From contig CACBLW010000001.1 in assembly GCA_902540265.1 (NCBI GenBank), positions 1 through 64,000 on the forward strand: a stretch of DNA of 64,000 nucleotides. Direction: 5' to 3'. This DNA comes from an uncultured Alphaproteobacteria bacterium (GTDB taxonomy: Bacteria; Pseudomonadota; Alphaproteobacteria; HIMB59; GCA-002718135). The notes below the pieces were generated by a model. That model did no database searches. It was not told the origin of the DNA and saw only the letters and a list, made by a program, of their open reading frames with translations. This document shows positions 45,298-55,165 of this stretch, piece after piece (the stretch's first letter is position 1; each line of letters opens with the position of its first letter). A program made the position numbers and the translations under genes.

Positions 45298-46611
45298 TTA
45301 CAATATAAACTTCGATAAGTCCTGACTTTTAATAAGTTCTCCTAAGCTATTTTCAACGTATTCCTTATTAATTATTATTTCTGCAGGGCCTATATCTGAG
45401 GCTGTATAACTAACCTCTTCAAGTAGTTTTTCCATTACAGTATGTAGCCTTCTAGCGCCTATATTTTCTACGTTCTGATTTATCTCTGTAGAGAGAGAAG
45501 CGATGGTATCAATTCCATCTTCTTCAAATTTCAAATCGACCTTCTCTGTTCCCAGAAGTCCTTGATACTGCTTAATCAAACTGTTTTGTGTTTCAGTAAG
45601 AATAAGTTTAAAATCTTTTTTACTAAGACTATCAAGCTCTACTCTTATTGGTAATCTACCTTGAAGTTCAGGAAGCATATCTGATGGTTTTGACAAATGA
45701 AATGCACCCGATGCAATGAACAAAATATAATCGGTTTTTACAACACCATATTTAGTGGTTACTGCAGTTCCCTCAATAAGCGGTAATAAGTCTCTTTGAA
45801 CACCTTCTCTTGATACATCCGCACCACTTCTATCAGCTCTAGAAGTAATTTTATCTATTTCATCTATAAAAACGATACCATTTTGCTCTACATCATCCAA
45901 TGCTCTTGAGTTTATTTTATCTTTATCTAAAAGTTTATCAGTTTCTTCATTTAACAAATATGCATGAGAATCTTTGACACTCATTTTTTTCATTTTCTTT
46001 TGATTACCAAAACCTTTTCCAAATACATCGCCTAAATTAATCATACCCATTTGAGAACCAGGCATGCCAGGTATGTCCATAGTTGGTAAATTTAAATTTG
46101 CATTAGCTGAAACTGGAATTTCAACCTCATTGTCATTCAGTTCACCTGATCTTAGTTTTTTCCTAAAATTATCTCGAGTAGCTGGCGTTGAGCTTTTAGA
46201 AACCAAAACATCTAAAATTCTTTCTTCTGCATTTTTTTCTGCTTTAGCCTTAACTTCTTGACCCATTTGTATTTTTGTTTTTGTAATACTTATTTCAACT
46301 AGATCTCTTACTATTTGCTCAACATCTCTTCCAACATATCCAACCTCAGTAAACTTAGTTGCCTCAACTTTTACAAAAGGTGCGTTTGCTAACTTAGCAA
46401 GTCTTCTAGATATTTCTGTTTTACCACACCCTGTTGGACCAACCATTAAAATATTTTTTGGTACAATTTCTTCTTTTAAAGAATCATCAAGTTGTTTTCT
46501 TCTCCATCTATTTCTTAAGGCAACTGCAACAGCCTTTTTTGCTTTATTCTGACCAATGATAAATTTATCTAATTCAGAAACAATTTCTCTTGGGCTAAAA
46601 CTAGATTCCAT
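45298..46611 (-). CDS. hslU: HslU ATPase of the HslUV protease
   Basis: A 437-residue AAA+ unfoldase. The sequence opens with [33 protein letters not shown], and Walker A is GPTGCGKTE. The I domain includes GLP-like low-complexity residues ([12 protein letters not shown]), Walker B is [11 protein letters not shown], and the C-terminal sensor region [14 protein letters not shown] is present. ATG 46611 is chosen over an upstream TTG. It follows hslV with a one-base gap and together they form the ATP-dependent heat-shock protease. Confidence 0.97.
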   Translation of the reverse strand: MESSFSPREIVSELDKFIIGQNKAKKAVAVALRNRWRRKQLDDSLKEEIVPKNILMVGPTGCGKTEISRRLAKLANAPFVKVEATKFTEVGYVGRDVEQIVRDLVEISITKTKIQMGQEVKAKAEKNAEERILDVLVSKSSTPATRDNFRKKLRSGELNDNEVEIPVSANANLNLPTMDIPGMPGSQMGMINLGDVFGKGFGNQKKMKKMSVKDSHAYLLNEETDKLLDKDKINSRALDDVEQNGIVFIDEIDKITSRADRSGADVSREGVQRDLLPLIEGTAVTTKYGVVKTDYILFIASGAFHLSKPSDMLPELQGRLPIRVELDSLSKKDFKLILTETQNSLIKQYQGLLGTEKVDLKFEEDGIDTIASLSTEINQNVENIGARRLHTVMEKLLEEVSYTASDIGPAEIIINKEYVENSLGELIKSQDLSKFIL

Positions 46612-46612
46612 T

Positions 46613-47164
46613 CTATAGCTCAATAGTTTCTGAAATAATATTGTGGTTTGTATAAATACAAATATCTGCAGCTATATTTAGTGATTCAAGAGCAATTTCT
46701 TTTGCATTCATTTTTGTGTTTTTCATCAATGCTTTAGCAGCACTATTTGCGTATGGACCTCCAGAGCCTATTGCAAGTATTCCATCGTCAGACTCAATTA
46801 CATCACCAGTACCAGATAACAATAAACTTACATCCTTATCAGCAACGATCATCATTGCTTCTAATCTTCTTAAATATCTATCCGTTCTCCAATCTTTAGC
46901 TAATTCTACACATGCTCTTTTGAGTTGGTTCTTATATTGATCTAACTTTCCCTCTAATCTTTCAAATAAAGCGAACGCATCTGCAGTAGATCCTGCAAAA
47001 CCGGATATAACACTTTCATCAACACCAAGTCTTCTAATTTTTTTTACATTTGATTTCATTACGGTATTACCAAGACTAGCCTGACCATCACCCGCAATTA
47101 CGACAAGATTATCTTTTCTAATTCCTACAATAGTTGTTGATTTAATAATATTTTTTTCCATCAT
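46613..47164 (-). CDS. hslV: HslV peptidase subunit
   Basis: A 183-residue proteasome-type peptidase. The N-terminal threonine nucleophile is within STTIVGIRK (Thr 10 or 11), so a short propeptide must be removed. [21 protein letters not shown] and the [14 protein letters not shown] block are diagnostic. It is the first gene of hslVU; a sigma-32-like promoter lies at 47171-47198. Confidence 0.96.
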   Translation of the reverse strand: MMEKNIIKSTTIVGIRKDNLVVIAGDGQASLGNTVMKSNVKKIRRLGVDESVISGFAGSTADAFALFERLEGKLDQYKNQLKRACVELAKDWRTDRYLRRLEAMMIVADKDVSLLLSGTGDVIESDDGILAIGSGGPYANSAAKALMKNTKMNAKEIALESLNIAADICIYTNHNIISETIEL

Positions 47165-47170
47165 TTCTTA

Positions 47171-47198
47171 AGATGGCTATTTAATTATTTTTATCAAG
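47171..47198 (-). promoter_or_regulatory. Candidate sigma-32 promoter for hslVU
   Basis: On the minus strand CTTGAT (47198-47193) and CCATCT (47176-47171) are separated by 16 bases and lie just upstream of the hslV ATG. They resemble the heat-shock consensus CTTGAA / CCCCAT. The match is partial. Confidence 0.45.
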
Positions 47199-47242
47199 TA
47201 ATTTACCTAGAATAAATTATATTTCACTGATATTAGGCAAAA

Positions 47243-47830
47243 ATGCGAAAAGGTAAAGTAGAGAGAAACACTAAGGAAACTAAGATAAGCTGTGAAGTTA
47301 ACTTAGATGGCGCTGGCCAATCTAATATTTCAACACAAATTGGGTTTTTTGATCACATGCTTGAATTATTATCTCATCACAGCTTAATTGATATAGATTT
47401 AAAATGTGAAGGAGATACCAATGTTGATCTTCATCATTCAGTTGAAGATACGGCTTACGCAATTGCTTTAGCTATAAACAAAGCATTGGATGATAAGAAA
47501 GGAATAAACAGATACGGTTTTTCATATGTTCCAATGGATGAATGCTTATCAAGATGTGTGATCGATTTAAGTGGAAGGCCTGAACTTGTTTGGAATGTTA
47601 ATCTTGATTTAGAAAAAATTGGCGAAATGGATACAGAGTTATTCCATGAATTTTTTAAAGCCTTTTCAAATGAATCTAAATGTAATTTACATATCGAAAA
47701 CTTGTATGGAAAAAACAATCACCATATTATCGAATCATGCTTTAAAGCATTTGCTAAAAGTTTAAGACTTGCTGTCGAAATAGACAACAGAAGAAAAGAT
47801 AACATACCATCATCAAAAGGTACTCTTTAA
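47243..47830 (+). CDS. hisB: Imidazoleglycerol-phosphate dehydratase
   Basis: A 195-residue monofunctional HisB, converting imidazole glycerol phosphate to imidazole acetol phosphate. Metal-binding motifs are [12 protein letters not shown] and [14 protein letters not shown] in the first half and FHEFFKAFS and [18 protein letters not shown] in the second, as expected for the duplicated fold. It starts a plus-strand his cluster and is divergent from hslV. Confidence 0.97.
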   Translation: MRKGKVERNTKETKISCEVNLDGAGQSNISTQIGFFDHMLELLSHHSLIDIDLKCEGDTNVDLHHSVEDTAYAIALAINKALDDKKGINRYGFSYVPMDECLSRCVIDLSGRPELVWNVNLDLEKIGEMDTELFHEFFKAFSNESKCNLHIENLYGKNNHHIIESCFKAFAKSLRLAVEIDNRRKDNIPSSKGTL

Positions 47831-47836
47831 TTTTTA

Positions 47837-48466
47837 ATGAAAAAGATCACTATTGTCGATTACGGCTCAGGTAATGTTTTGTCTGCTCAAAAATCTTTTA
47901 TTAAATTAGCAAAAGATAATAATATTGAGGTTGATGTTTTAATTTCAAAAAAACTAAATGATGTAAAAAACTCAACCCACATTGTATTACCAGGCCAAGG
48001 AGCCTTTTCTACATGCATGAATGGTTTAAAAAAAACAGATGGATTGATTGATGAGCTTTCTGAGTTTGCATTAATAAAAAAGAAACCATTTTTGGGGATA
48101 TGTGTTGGTATGCAAATGCTAGCTAAAATGAGTGAAGAAAATGGAGATCATGAAGGCCTAGGTTGGATAGACGGTCAAATTAAATTATTACCAGGAGATA
48201 ATTTAAAACTTCCTCATATGGGATGGAACCTGGCAACACCAACAAATTCAAAATACAATAACTTAATCTCAACTAAAAATGACTATTATTTCGTTCACTC
48301 ATATTATTTCGATTGTGCCAATAAAGACAATATTTTGGCAGAAACTAAGTATGGAACAAATTTTGCTTCAATAGTTGGAAAAGAAAATATATATGGCGTC
48401 CAGTTTCATCCTGAAAAAAGTTCCTCCCAAGGATTAGACTTACTAAAAGAATTTATTGGAGCATGA
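47837..48466 (+). CDS. hisH: Imidazole glycerol phosphate synthase, glutaminase subunit
   Basis: A 209-residue class I glutamine amidotransferase that feeds ammonia to HisF. The oxyanion and nucleophile motif LGICVGMQML has Cys 89, and the His-x-Glu pair is in YGVQFHPEKSS near the C-terminus. VDYGSGNV opens the protein. The stop overlaps the start of the acetyltransferase gene by four bases. Confidence 0.96.
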   Translation: MKKITIVDYGSGNVLSAQKSFIKLAKDNNIEVDVLISKKLNDVKNSTHIVLPGQGAFSTCMNGLKKTDGLIDELSEFALIKKKPFLGICVGMQMLAKMSEENGDHEGLGWIDGQIKLLPGDNLKLPHMGWNLATPTNSKYNNLISTKNDYYFVHSYYFDCANKDNILAETKYGTNFASIVGKENIYGVQFHPEKSSSQGLDLLKEFIGA

Positions 48467-49005
48467 ACATGTCTACACAACTAAAAGAAAAAATTAATAT
48501 TTCAGTTGATAATATTGAAACACTTACAGATGTAGATTTAGCAGATCTTTGTAATATCACAGAACAAGCAATTAAAGCCGGAGGTGGTTTTGGTTGGTTA
48601 AGAGTTCCCACAAGAGATATTTTAATAGATTATTGGACTAAAAGAACTAATGATAAATATATCAAACTTATTGCTGGAAGACTTAACGGAGTTATAGCCG
48701 GGACCCTTCAATTAGCGTATGAGGCTCCTAACATTGAGTCTAGGAAAAATATTGCTCGTATCAGAAGACAATTTGTTGCCCCATGGGCAAGAGGTTATGG
48801 TTTAGCCAAAACAATGATTGATAACACTGAACAAATTGCAAAAGAAGACAATATAAAATCTTTGCAGCTAGCCGTTAGAGAAACACAAGATGCAGCAATA
48901 AAACTTTTTACAGGTAAAGGTTATACTAAGTGGGGAGAAAACCCATATTATGCCTATATTAACGGAAGCTTTATAAAAGGTTATTATTATTATAAAAATC
49001 TATAG
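48463..49005 (+). CDS. GNAT-family N-acetyltransferase inside the his operon
   Basis: A 180-residue protein with a GNAT domain: the IAGTLQLAYEAPN strand pair, RIRRQFVAPWARGYGLAKTMID (acetyl-CoA-binding R/Q-x-x-G-x-G/A loop) and the AAIKLFTGKGYTKWGENPYYAYI end. The acceptor is unknown. It overlaps hisH as ATGA and its stop shares a base with the GTG of hisA, so it is a true member of the operon. A role linked to histidine or its precursors is only inference. Confidence 0.82.
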   Translation: MNMSTQLKEKINISVDNIETLTDVDLADLCNITEQAIKAGGGFGWLRVPTRDILIDYWTKRTNDKYIKLIAGRLNGVIAGTLQLAYEAPNIESRKNIARIRRQFVAPWARGYGLAKTMIDNTEQIAKEDNIKSLQLAVRETQDAAIKLFTGKGYTKWGENPYYAYINGSFIKGYYYYKNL

Positions 49006-49745
49006 TGCAAATTATACCAGCCATAGATTTAAAAGATAATAAATGCGTCAGACTTTCCAAAGGGAAAGATAACACCAGTGTTGTTTACAATGAAGACCCA
49101 GAAAAACAAGCTATCCACTTTGAACAAATTGGTTGTAAAAAACTTCACTTGGTTGACCTAGATGCTGCTTTTGGTAGATCAAATGTTAATTTTGAAACAA
49201 TAAAGAAAATTAGAAAATCAATTTCAATACCAATACAATTAGGGGGCGGAGTTCGAAGTTTAGATTTAGCCAAAAAATATTTTGAAGTTGGAATAAATAA
49301 TTTAATTATTGGGTCAATGTCTATTGAAAAACCAAATGAAGTTATAATTTTATCAAATATTTATACGGAAAAAGTATATGTATCCTTAGATATTCTTGAA
49401 GATAACATAATGATAAAAGGGTGGGATAAAAATTCAGGAAAAAAAATACAAGACGTTCTTGATATTTATACCAACTCAAAAATTAAAGGATATGTAATTA
49501 CAGATATTCAAAATGATGGAATGCTAAAAGGTTTAAATTTAGATTTTGTTAGTAATTTTATAAATAAAATAAACTTAATTAAAAAATTTAATAAAAAAAT
49601 TATAATTGCAGGCGGTTTAACAGATTACTCTGATCTAACAAATTTAAAAAAGCTAGATACAAAAAATATTGAAGGAATTATTTCAGGTAAATCTTTCTAT
49701 GAAGGAAAGATTGATTTAGTAGAAGCACAAAAAATTCTAAACTAA
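49005..49745 (+). CDS. hisA: ProFAR isomerase
   Basis: A 246-residue beta/alpha-barrel isomerase of histidine synthesis. The catalytic aspartates are Asp 8 ([14 protein letters not shown]) and Asp 129 (YVSLDIL), and the phosphate loops LGGGVRS and AGGLTD are present. The start is GTG at 49005, overlapping the acetyltransferase stop by one base. It is one base upstream of hisF. Confidence 0.96.
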   Translation: MQIIPAIDLKDNKCVRLSKGKDNTSVVYNEDPEKQAIHFEQIGCKKLHLVDLDAAFGRSNVNFETIKKIRKSISIPIQLGGGVRSLDLAKKYFEVGINNLIIGSMSIEKPNEVIILSNIYTEKVYVSLDILEDNIMIKGWDKNSGKKIQDVLDIYTNSKIKGYVITDIQNDGMLKGLNLDFVSNFINKINLIKKFNKKIIIAGGLTDYSDLTNLKKLDTKNIEGIISGKSFYEGKIDLVEAQKILN

Positions 49746-49746
49746 A

Positions 49747-50502
49747 ATGGTAAAAATAAGAATCATCCCATGCTTGGACGTTAAAGATGGAAGGGTTGTA
49801 AAGGGTATCAATTTTTTAAATTTAATTGATGCAGGAGATCCTGTTGAACAAGCAAAACACTATTCTGATAATGGAGCTGATGAAATATGTTTTTTGGATA
49901 TTAGCGCATCATTAGAAAATAGAGATACTATGGTAAATGTAGTAAAAAAAACTGCAAATGAAGTGTTTATCCCCCTTACAGTTGGTGGTGGAATTTCATC
50001 AATAGAAAATATACAAGCCTTACTTAAAGCTGGCGCCGACAAAGTTTCTATTAATTCTGCAGCAATTAAAAATCCCAATATCATTAAAGAAGCTTCTGAA
50101 TATTTTGGAAACCAATGCATTGTTGTAGCTGTTGATGCAAAAAAACACAATGATGATTGGTTTGTTTATTCTCATGGTGGGACTAGGAAAACTGATTTAC
50201 TTGCTTTAAGGTGGATAGAAAAAGCTCAAGAACTAGGAGCAGGGGAAATTCTTTTAACATCAATGGACAAGGACGGCACAAAAACTGGCTTTGATAATGA
50301 ACTACTGGGTAAAGTATCAGAATTTATAAAGATACCAGTTATAGCTAGCGGTGGAGTTGGAACTCTGGACCATTTTTATGATGGTGTAGCTAAAGGTAAA
50401 GCCGATGCTTTATTAGCAGCCTCAGTCTTTCATTTTAATGAAATTAGCATAAAAGAAGTAAAGGAATATTTAAAAGAAAAAAATATAAGCATTCGAGACT
50501 AA
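49747..50502 (+). CDS. hisF: Imidazole glycerol phosphate synthase, cyclase subunit
   Basis: A 251-residue beta/alpha barrel that pairs with HisH. Catalytic Asp 11 ([12 protein letters not shown]) and Asp 130 (VVAVDAKK) are in place, with the phosphate loops VGGGISS and ASGGVGT. Length and spacing are standard. It follows hisA after one base and precedes hisE by five. Confidence 0.97.
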   Translation: MVKIRIIPCLDVKDGRVVKGINFLNLIDAGDPVEQAKHYSDNGADEICFLDISASLENRDTMVNVVKKTANEVFIPLTVGGGISSIENIQALLKAGADKVSINSAAIKNPNIIKEASEYFGNQCIVVAVDAKKHNDDWFVYSHGGTRKTDLLALRWIEKAQELGAGEILLTSMDKDGTKTGFDNELLGKVSEFIKIPVIASGGVGTLDHFYDGVAKGKADALLAASVFHFNEISIKEVKEYLKEKNISIRD

Positions 50503-50507
50503 ATTTT

Positions 50508-50780
50508 ATGAAAATTGAAGAGTTAAATGAAATTATAAATAATAGAGTACAAACAAGAAAAAAAAATTCTTACACTAACAAGTTATTAAAGCTAGGGACT
50601 AAAAAAATAGCACAAAAATTTGGAGAAGAATCCACTGAATTAATTATAGATTTTTTAAAAGGATCAAAAAAAAGAACAATAGAAGAAGCTGTTGATGTAA
50701 TATATCATCTTCTTATTTTATTAAAATCAAAAAAAATTACTATGAATGAAATTCATAAAGAACTTGATAAAAGAAAGTAA
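50508..50780 (+). CDS. hisE: Phosphoribosyl-ATP pyrophosphatase
   Basis: A 90-residue all-alpha MazG-like pyrophosphohydrolase for the second step of histidine synthesis. The metal-binding motif is KFGEESTELIIDFL (the conserved E-E-x-x-E pattern), and the second acidic helix is EEAVDVIYHLLILL. It is separate from HisI, as in other Alphaproteobacteria; hisI is not in the window. Confidence 0.92.
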   Translation: MKIEELNEIINNRVQTRKKNSYTNKLLKLGTKKIAQKFGEESTELIIDFLKGSKKRTIEEAVDVIYHLLILLKSKKITMNEIHKELDKRK

Positions 50781-50786
50781 AATAAA

Positions 50787-51137
50787 ATGTATGATGAAAA
50801 CAATATTTTCGCAAAAATACTAAGAAAAGAAATTCCTTGTGACAAAGTTTATGAAGATGAATTCAGCTTGTTTTTTAATGATATTAGCCCTCAAGCTAAA
50901 ATACATATTTTAGGTATACCAAAATTCCCTTGCACAACTTTTTCAGATTTTTTAAAAAATGCAGATAATGAAAATATCACATCTTTTTTTAAAAGTGTTC
51001 AGTTAGTAATAAATGATATTAATATTGAAGAAACAGGCTATAGGTTGATAACAAACTCCGGAGAACATGGTGGACAAGAGGTTCCACATTTTCATATTCA
51101 TATTCTAGCTGGAGAAAAAATTGGAAGCTTAAGATAA
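50787..51137 (+). CDS. HIT-family (HinT-like) nucleotide hydrolase
   Basis: A 116-residue histidine-triad protein. IFAKILRKEIPCDKVYEDE opens it, and the triad HFHIHIL with the upstream GGQEVP lies near the C-terminus. HinT-type enzymes hydrolyse adenosine phosphoramidates. The gene follows hisE in many Alphaproteobacteria, as here. It abuts the convergent BON-domain gene with one base between stops. Confidence 0.93.
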   Translation: MYDENNIFAKILRKEIPCDKVYEDEFSLFFNDISPQAKIHILGIPKFPCTTFSDFLKNADNENITSFFKSVQLVINDINIEETGYRLITNSGEHGGQEVPHFHIHILAGEKIGSLR

Positions 51138-51138
51138 G

Positions 51139-51747
51139 TTATAATTTCTCTCTTATAATTACATAGTTAACAATTTCATTAACACCCTTTATGTTTTTAA
51201 GTGCAACAACCATTTCATCTAATAGATCTGGGCGTGCTGTAATACCCGCTACATAAATTTTACCTTGGATGGTTTCAAAATTAAATGTAATTGCTTTGAT
51301 CCCAACGGTTTTAGCAGCTACAGCTCTTGCTTGAGTATTAATCCATAAATCACTAGCATAGTCTTTTAATGTTGTTCTGTTCCCAATTTCTATTTCATTT
51401 ATAATTTCTTTAACCCCTTCAACTTCCCACACTAATCTTACTGCATCAATCCTAATTTCTTGATTATCAACAAGACCAGTTAATAAAATTCTACCCTCTA
51501 AAACACTTGTGTTTATATTTACAAAAAGATTATTCTCTGCGTTTAGGAATTTAGCCGCAATATTAACCTTAATAGTTGCATCATCTATTACTGTACCAAT
51601 AGATCTTTCTCCCTCAGCTACTACCATTGCACTACCACCACCTGTTGCAAGCACGCTTGCTGGTGAACATCCATAATTTATAGATGTAAAAATCAAAAAT
51701 ATTGGAATAAATAAAATGTTAACTATTTTTTTAATTTTAACAACCAT
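51139..51747 (-). CDS. BON-domain lipoprotein (DolP/OsmY-like)
   Basis: A 202-residue predicted lipoprotein with lipobox INYGC (Cys 27) and two BON domains (about residues 49-120 and 127-200). Each has the pattern helix, then a strand such as VLEGRILLTGLVDNQE or TIQGKIYVAGITARPD, then a helix. DolP-like proteins sit on the inner face of the outer membrane and help maintain its integrity. It overlaps rsmI by 25 bases on the same strand, matching the rsmI-dolP neighbourhood of many proteobacteria. Confidence 0.85.
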   Translation of the reverse strand: MVVKIKKIVNILFIPIFLIFTSINYGCSPASVLATGGGSAMVVAEGERSIGTVIDDATIKVNIAAKFLNAENNLFVNINTSVLEGRILLTGLVDNQEIRIDAVRLVWEVEGVKEIINEIEIGNRTTLKDYASDLWINTQARAVAAKTVGIKAITFNFETIQGKIYVAGITARPDLLDEMVVALKNIKGVNEIVNYVIIREKL

Positions 51748-52565
51748 TTGTAAATTTTGTTTTTATTAATTTTTGTAAATTTATGTACTATTTCGACGAC
51801 GTCGGTCAAAGAAAATTTTGTAGCCATTTTTTTTAATTCTTTGCTATACAAATCAATGTTGTCAAAATCTTGATTTTTTGATGTTTGTCTATCAATAACA
51901 GCAACAAACTCTCCCTTAATATTTTCTTTATCTTCTAGTATCTTATTTTTTACATTGATTGGAGTTCCCCTAAAAACGAATTCATTTACCTTAGTAAGCT
52001 CCTTACATATTGAAACTGATCTTTTAGCCATAATATTTTCTAGGCAATCTAAAAAATCTATTAATTTATGACTTGAGACAAAAAGCACACATGTCCTTTT
52101 TTTTTGGGAAATATTTTTACAAAGATCTTCCATCTTTTTTTTAGATTTTGGAACAAAACCAAAAAAAGCAAATTCTGATATTGATAATCCAGATAACTGT
52201 AAACTCGATATAATTGACGATGGACCAGGTACAGATGTAACTCTAATATTATTTGCAATACAATATTGTACTAAATTATATCCAGGATCTGAAATAAGTG
52301 GCGAGCCTGCATCAGAAATTAGGACACAATTTTTATTTCTTAATAAAGATTTAATCTGATCTATAATTTTATGCTCATTATAATCATGCAGGGCTATTAA
52401 TTTCTTTTTAATGCCTAATTTATTTAGTAGTTTAAGAGAATGTTTAGGATTTTCACAAATAATGATATCACATTCACCAATAACGTTTACAGCCCTGTAG
52501 GTTATGTCATCTAAATTGCCAATAGGTGTTGCTACAATTGAGAGACCATTAATAATATTATCCAT
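51723..52565 (-). CDS. rsmI: 16S rRNA (cytidine-1402-2'-O)-methyltransferase
   Basis: A 280-residue tetrapyrrole-methylase-fold enzyme that methylates C1402. The opening LSIVATPIGNLDDITYRAV is characteristic, and LISDAGSPLISDPGYNLV, RVTSVPGPSSIISSLQLSG and the C-terminal helical extension complete it. The first 62 bases are antisense to the start of the LpoA-like gene. The BON lipoprotein gene follows. Confidence 0.96.
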   Translation of the reverse strand: MDNIINGLSIVATPIGNLDDITYRAVNVIGECDIIICENPKHSLKLLNKLGIKKKLIALHDYNEHKIIDQIKSLLRNKNCVLISDAGSPLISDPGYNLVQYCIANNIRVTSVPGPSSIISSLQLSGLSISEFAFFGFVPKSKKKMEDLCKNISQKKRTCVLFVSSHKLIDFLDCLENIMAKRSVSICKELTKVNEFVFRGTPINVKNKILEDKENIKGEFVAVIDRQTSKNQDFDNIDLYSKELKKMATKFSLTDVVEIVHKFTKINKNKIYKWLLKLKK

Positions 52566-53832
52566 TATTTATATATTTATATTTATAATTTCATGTACTC
52601 CAGCAAATTTATCTAAACAAGATACAAAAAATACTCAAGAAACAACTATTTCTGAAAAATCAATTGAAACTAAAAGTGAAAAAAAAGCAATTGAAAAAAA
52701 AGAAAGCGAACAAGATAAGCAGAACAAGACCATAGACAATGTAGTTTTAGATAAAACGATTATAGCTTTATTTGCAAAAGATGATGATGAAAAAACCACA
52801 AAACAATTTTTGAATACCTATGAATTAGGAATTTATAATCTAGGTATAAATGATGTTGTTATACAAATAGAATTTTTTGAAAATGAAATTGATTTAAAAA
52901 AAATTATAGAAAAAAATCTACTACCCGGAAAGATTTTTCTAGGACCAATTCAATCTAAGTATGCAAAAATCTTAGATAATTATTGTGCTAAAGAAGTAAT
53001 ATTTTTTTCCTACTCATCAAAATCTTCATTAGCTAAAGATTGTGTCTATTTATTAAATTTTTTTCCACAAAATGAACTTTCACAACTTATGCTATATTTG
53101 AACGATGATGCAAAAGTTGCGTTACTTTATCCAGAAAATGAATATGGATATTTAATAAACAGTCTAATTGATGATATAATGTTTGAAAGCCCTGCAATAT
53201 TAGTCAACAGATCTTCATATAAAGACGAACTAACAAATGTAAGAGAATCAATAAAAGAGTTAGGAAAATATGAATTGAGAAAATATGAATTGAATAGACA
53301 AAAACAAATTCTATCTTCTAAAAAAGATGAAAAATCAAAAAAGAGATTAAAAAAATTAGAAAGATTTAAAACTACAAGTGATTACGATTTTACACATATT
53401 TTGATTGCTGACTATGGTTTGAATTTACTACAGGTTGCACCTCTACTACCATACTACGATATAGATCCTAATATCGTACAATTTATGGGAACTGGAGTAA
53501 TAGATGATAAAACTTTTTTCTATGAACCCTCTTTACAGGGAGCAATATTTCCGGGAATTCCCGAAACAAATCGAATAAATATAATAAATAATTATATGGA
53601 AATATATGATGATGAGTTTTTGAGAGTCTCAACATTACCTTATGACTTAATAGGTTTAATTAATTTCATCTACACAAAGGAATATAAGCTTGGTGATGTA
53701 ATTAAATTATTAAACAATCCGAATAAAAAATTCGATGGTATTGATGGAAACTTTTATTTTAAAGATAATATGATTGAAAGAGATCTTAGCATATTAAGAA
53801 TAAATAACGGAAATTCTTTTGTGATTAATTAA
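52504..53832 (+). CDS. LpoA-like penicillin-binding protein activator (lipoprotein)
   Basis: A 442-residue predicted lipoprotein (lipobox FIISC, Cys 31) with a charged low-complexity linker (about 35-80) and a periplasmic-binding-protein type I fold (IALFAKDD, ILIADYGLNLLQVAPLL, GTGVIDDKTFFYEPSLQGAIFPGIP). It resembles the penicillin-binding protein activator family next to rsmI, which stimulates peptidoglycan synthases. The ATG at 52504 overlaps rsmI antisense by 62 bases; TTG 52516 is an alternative start. An orphan binding protein is the other reading. Confidence 0.7.
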   Translation: MSSKLPIGVATIERPLIILSIIYIFIFIISCTPANLSKQDTKNTQETTISEKSIETKSEKKAIEKKESEQDKQNKTIDNVVLDKTIIALFAKDDDEKTTKQFLNTYELGIYNLGINDVVIQIEFFENEIDLKKIIEKNLLPGKIFLGPIQSKYAKILDNYCAKEVIFFSYSSKSSLAKDCVYLLNFFPQNELSQLMLYLNDDAKVALLYPENEYGYLINSLIDDIMFESPAILVNRSSYKDELTNVRESIKELGKYELRKYELNRQKQILSSKKDEKSKKRLKKLERFKTTSDYDFTHILIADYGLNLLQVAPLLPYYDIDPNIVQFMGTGVIDDKTFFYEPSLQGAIFPGIPETNRINIINNYMEIYDDEFLRVSTLPYDLIGLINFIYTKEYKLGDVIKLLNNPNKKFDGIDGNFYFKDNMIERDLSILRINNGNSFVIN

Positions 53833-54406
53833 TTAAAAAATTAATCAATTTTCTTACAGCTATAGACCTATGGCTAATTTCATTCTTATCTTTCGTGCTT
53901 AATTCAGCTAATGTTTTGTTATAATTTTTAGGAATGAAAATTGGATCATAGCCAAAACCAAATTTTCCCTTGGCTTGTTCAGAAATTTTTCCATCAATCT
54001 TGCCATTAAATATAATGTTTTGATTATTTTTAATTGTTAGGCTTATTGAGGTATTAAAGTAAGCATTTTGTTTATTATTTTTTTTAGTACTTTCAATTAT
54101 ACTTTCAAAACAAGCCTGATTACTTTTGAAATTATTTAAAAATCTTTTTGAAAGAACACCTGGTTTCCAATTTAAGCTTTCAATACATATTCCTGAGTCA
54201 TCGGCAAAACAAGGAAAGCCAGTTTTATTAAATCCGTAGTCTGATTTAATCTTAGCGTTTTCCTCAAAAGTTTGGCCACTCTCTTTTGGTTCATCGCTTA
54301 TGTCTAAATCACTTAATGATAGAATTTCGAGTTTAAACTTTTTAAAAATTTTTTTTATTTCTATAGTTTTGTTTTTATTATTTGAAAAAAATAATAATTT
54401 TCTCAA
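53825..54406 (-). CDS. rdgB: dITP/XTP pyrophosphatase
   Basis: A 193-residue Ham1/RdgB family enzyme that removes deaminated purine nucleotides. Motifs are LFFSNNKNKTIEIKKIF (TxNxxK-like), TFEENAKIKSDYGFNKTGFPCFADDSGICIESL, KGKFGFGYDPIF and the C-terminal SHRSIAVRKL. The start is TTG, one base from the rph stop, so rph-rdgB form one unit. It overlaps the LpoA-like gene 3' end by eight bases. Confidence 0.95.
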   Translation of the reverse strand: MRKLLFFSNNKNKTIEIKKIFKKFKLEILSLSDLDISDEPKESGQTFEENAKIKSDYGFNKTGFPCFADDSGICIESLNWKPGVLSKRFLNNFKSNQACFESIIESTKKNNKQNAYFNTSISLTIKNNQNIIFNGKIDGKISEQAKGKFGFGYDPIFIPKNYNKTLAELSTKDKNEISHRSIAVRKLINFLIN

Positions 54407-54407
54407 T

Positions 54408-55118
54408 TTATTTCAATGCCTCTTTTTGCTTAGAAATTATTTCTTTAACACCAATCTTTGCAAGTGAAAACATTTCTGCAAATTGATTATCGTTAAAAAA
54501 AAACTCTTCACCTGTAACTTGTATTTCAGATATCTCATTTGAATCACAAATTACAAAATTTGCATCTACTTGAGCATCTGAGTCTTCTTTATAATCTAAG
54601 TCTAATATTGCTTTATTTTCTACTATGCCAGTAGACACCGCTCCTATAAAATTTTTAATAATCGGTTTTTGGAGATTATAATTGTTCTTCAATTTTTCTA
54701 TTGCCAGGTATAAAGAAATAAAACCACCACTTATTGAAGCAGTTCTTGTTCCACCATCTGCTTGAATTACATCACAGTCTATTTTTATTTGTCTTTCTCC
54801 TAGATTTGATAAATCTATAATGGATCTCAAACTTCTGCCAATTAATCTTTGTATTTCTTGCGTCCTTCCAGACTGTTTTCCTTTTGCTGCTTCTCTATCC
54901 ATCCTTGTATTTGTTGATCTTGGTAGCATGCCGTATTCTGCTGTAACCCAACCCTTACCAGTATTCTTTAACCAGTGTGGAACTTTTTCATCAATTGTAG
55001 CAAGACAAAGGACATGTGTGTTTCCAAATTTTACTAAACACGAACCATCTGCATGAATATTTACATTTTTCTCAAATGAAATTTCACGCATTTGATTGAA
55101 GGATCTATCTTTTCTCAT
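54408..55118 (-). CDS. rph: Ribonuclease PH
   Basis: A 236-residue phosphorolytic exonuclease that trims tRNA 3' ends. GSCLVKFGNTHVLC, the GWVTAEYGMLPRSTNTR substrate loop, GRTQEIQRLIGRSLRS (phosphate-binding Arg) and DCDVIQADGGTRTASI are all present. It is divergent from hrcA across 47 bp; rph next to hrcA is common in Alphaproteobacteria. Confidence 0.97.
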   Translation of the reverse strand: MRKDRSFNQMREISFEKNVNIHADGSCLVKFGNTHVLCLATIDEKVPHWLKNTGKGWVTAEYGMLPRSTNTRMDREAAKGKQSGRTQEIQRLIGRSLRSIIDLSNLGERQIKIDCDVIQADGGTRTASISGGFISLYLAIEKLKNNYNLQKPIIKNFIGAVSTGIVENKAILDLDYKEDSDAQVDANFVICDSNEISEIQVTGEEFFFNDNQFAEMFSLAKIGVKEIISKQKEALK

Positions 55119-55165
55119 ATAAATTTAATAATAGTAGATAAAAATTATTTTTAAATAAAATTCTT

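Noticed and set aside
54820-55056. Plus-strand ORF inside rph, and similar antisense ORFs inside leuS, rho, dnaK, hslU and others
   Set aside because: They lie wholly within strongly supported genes and show no independent family features.
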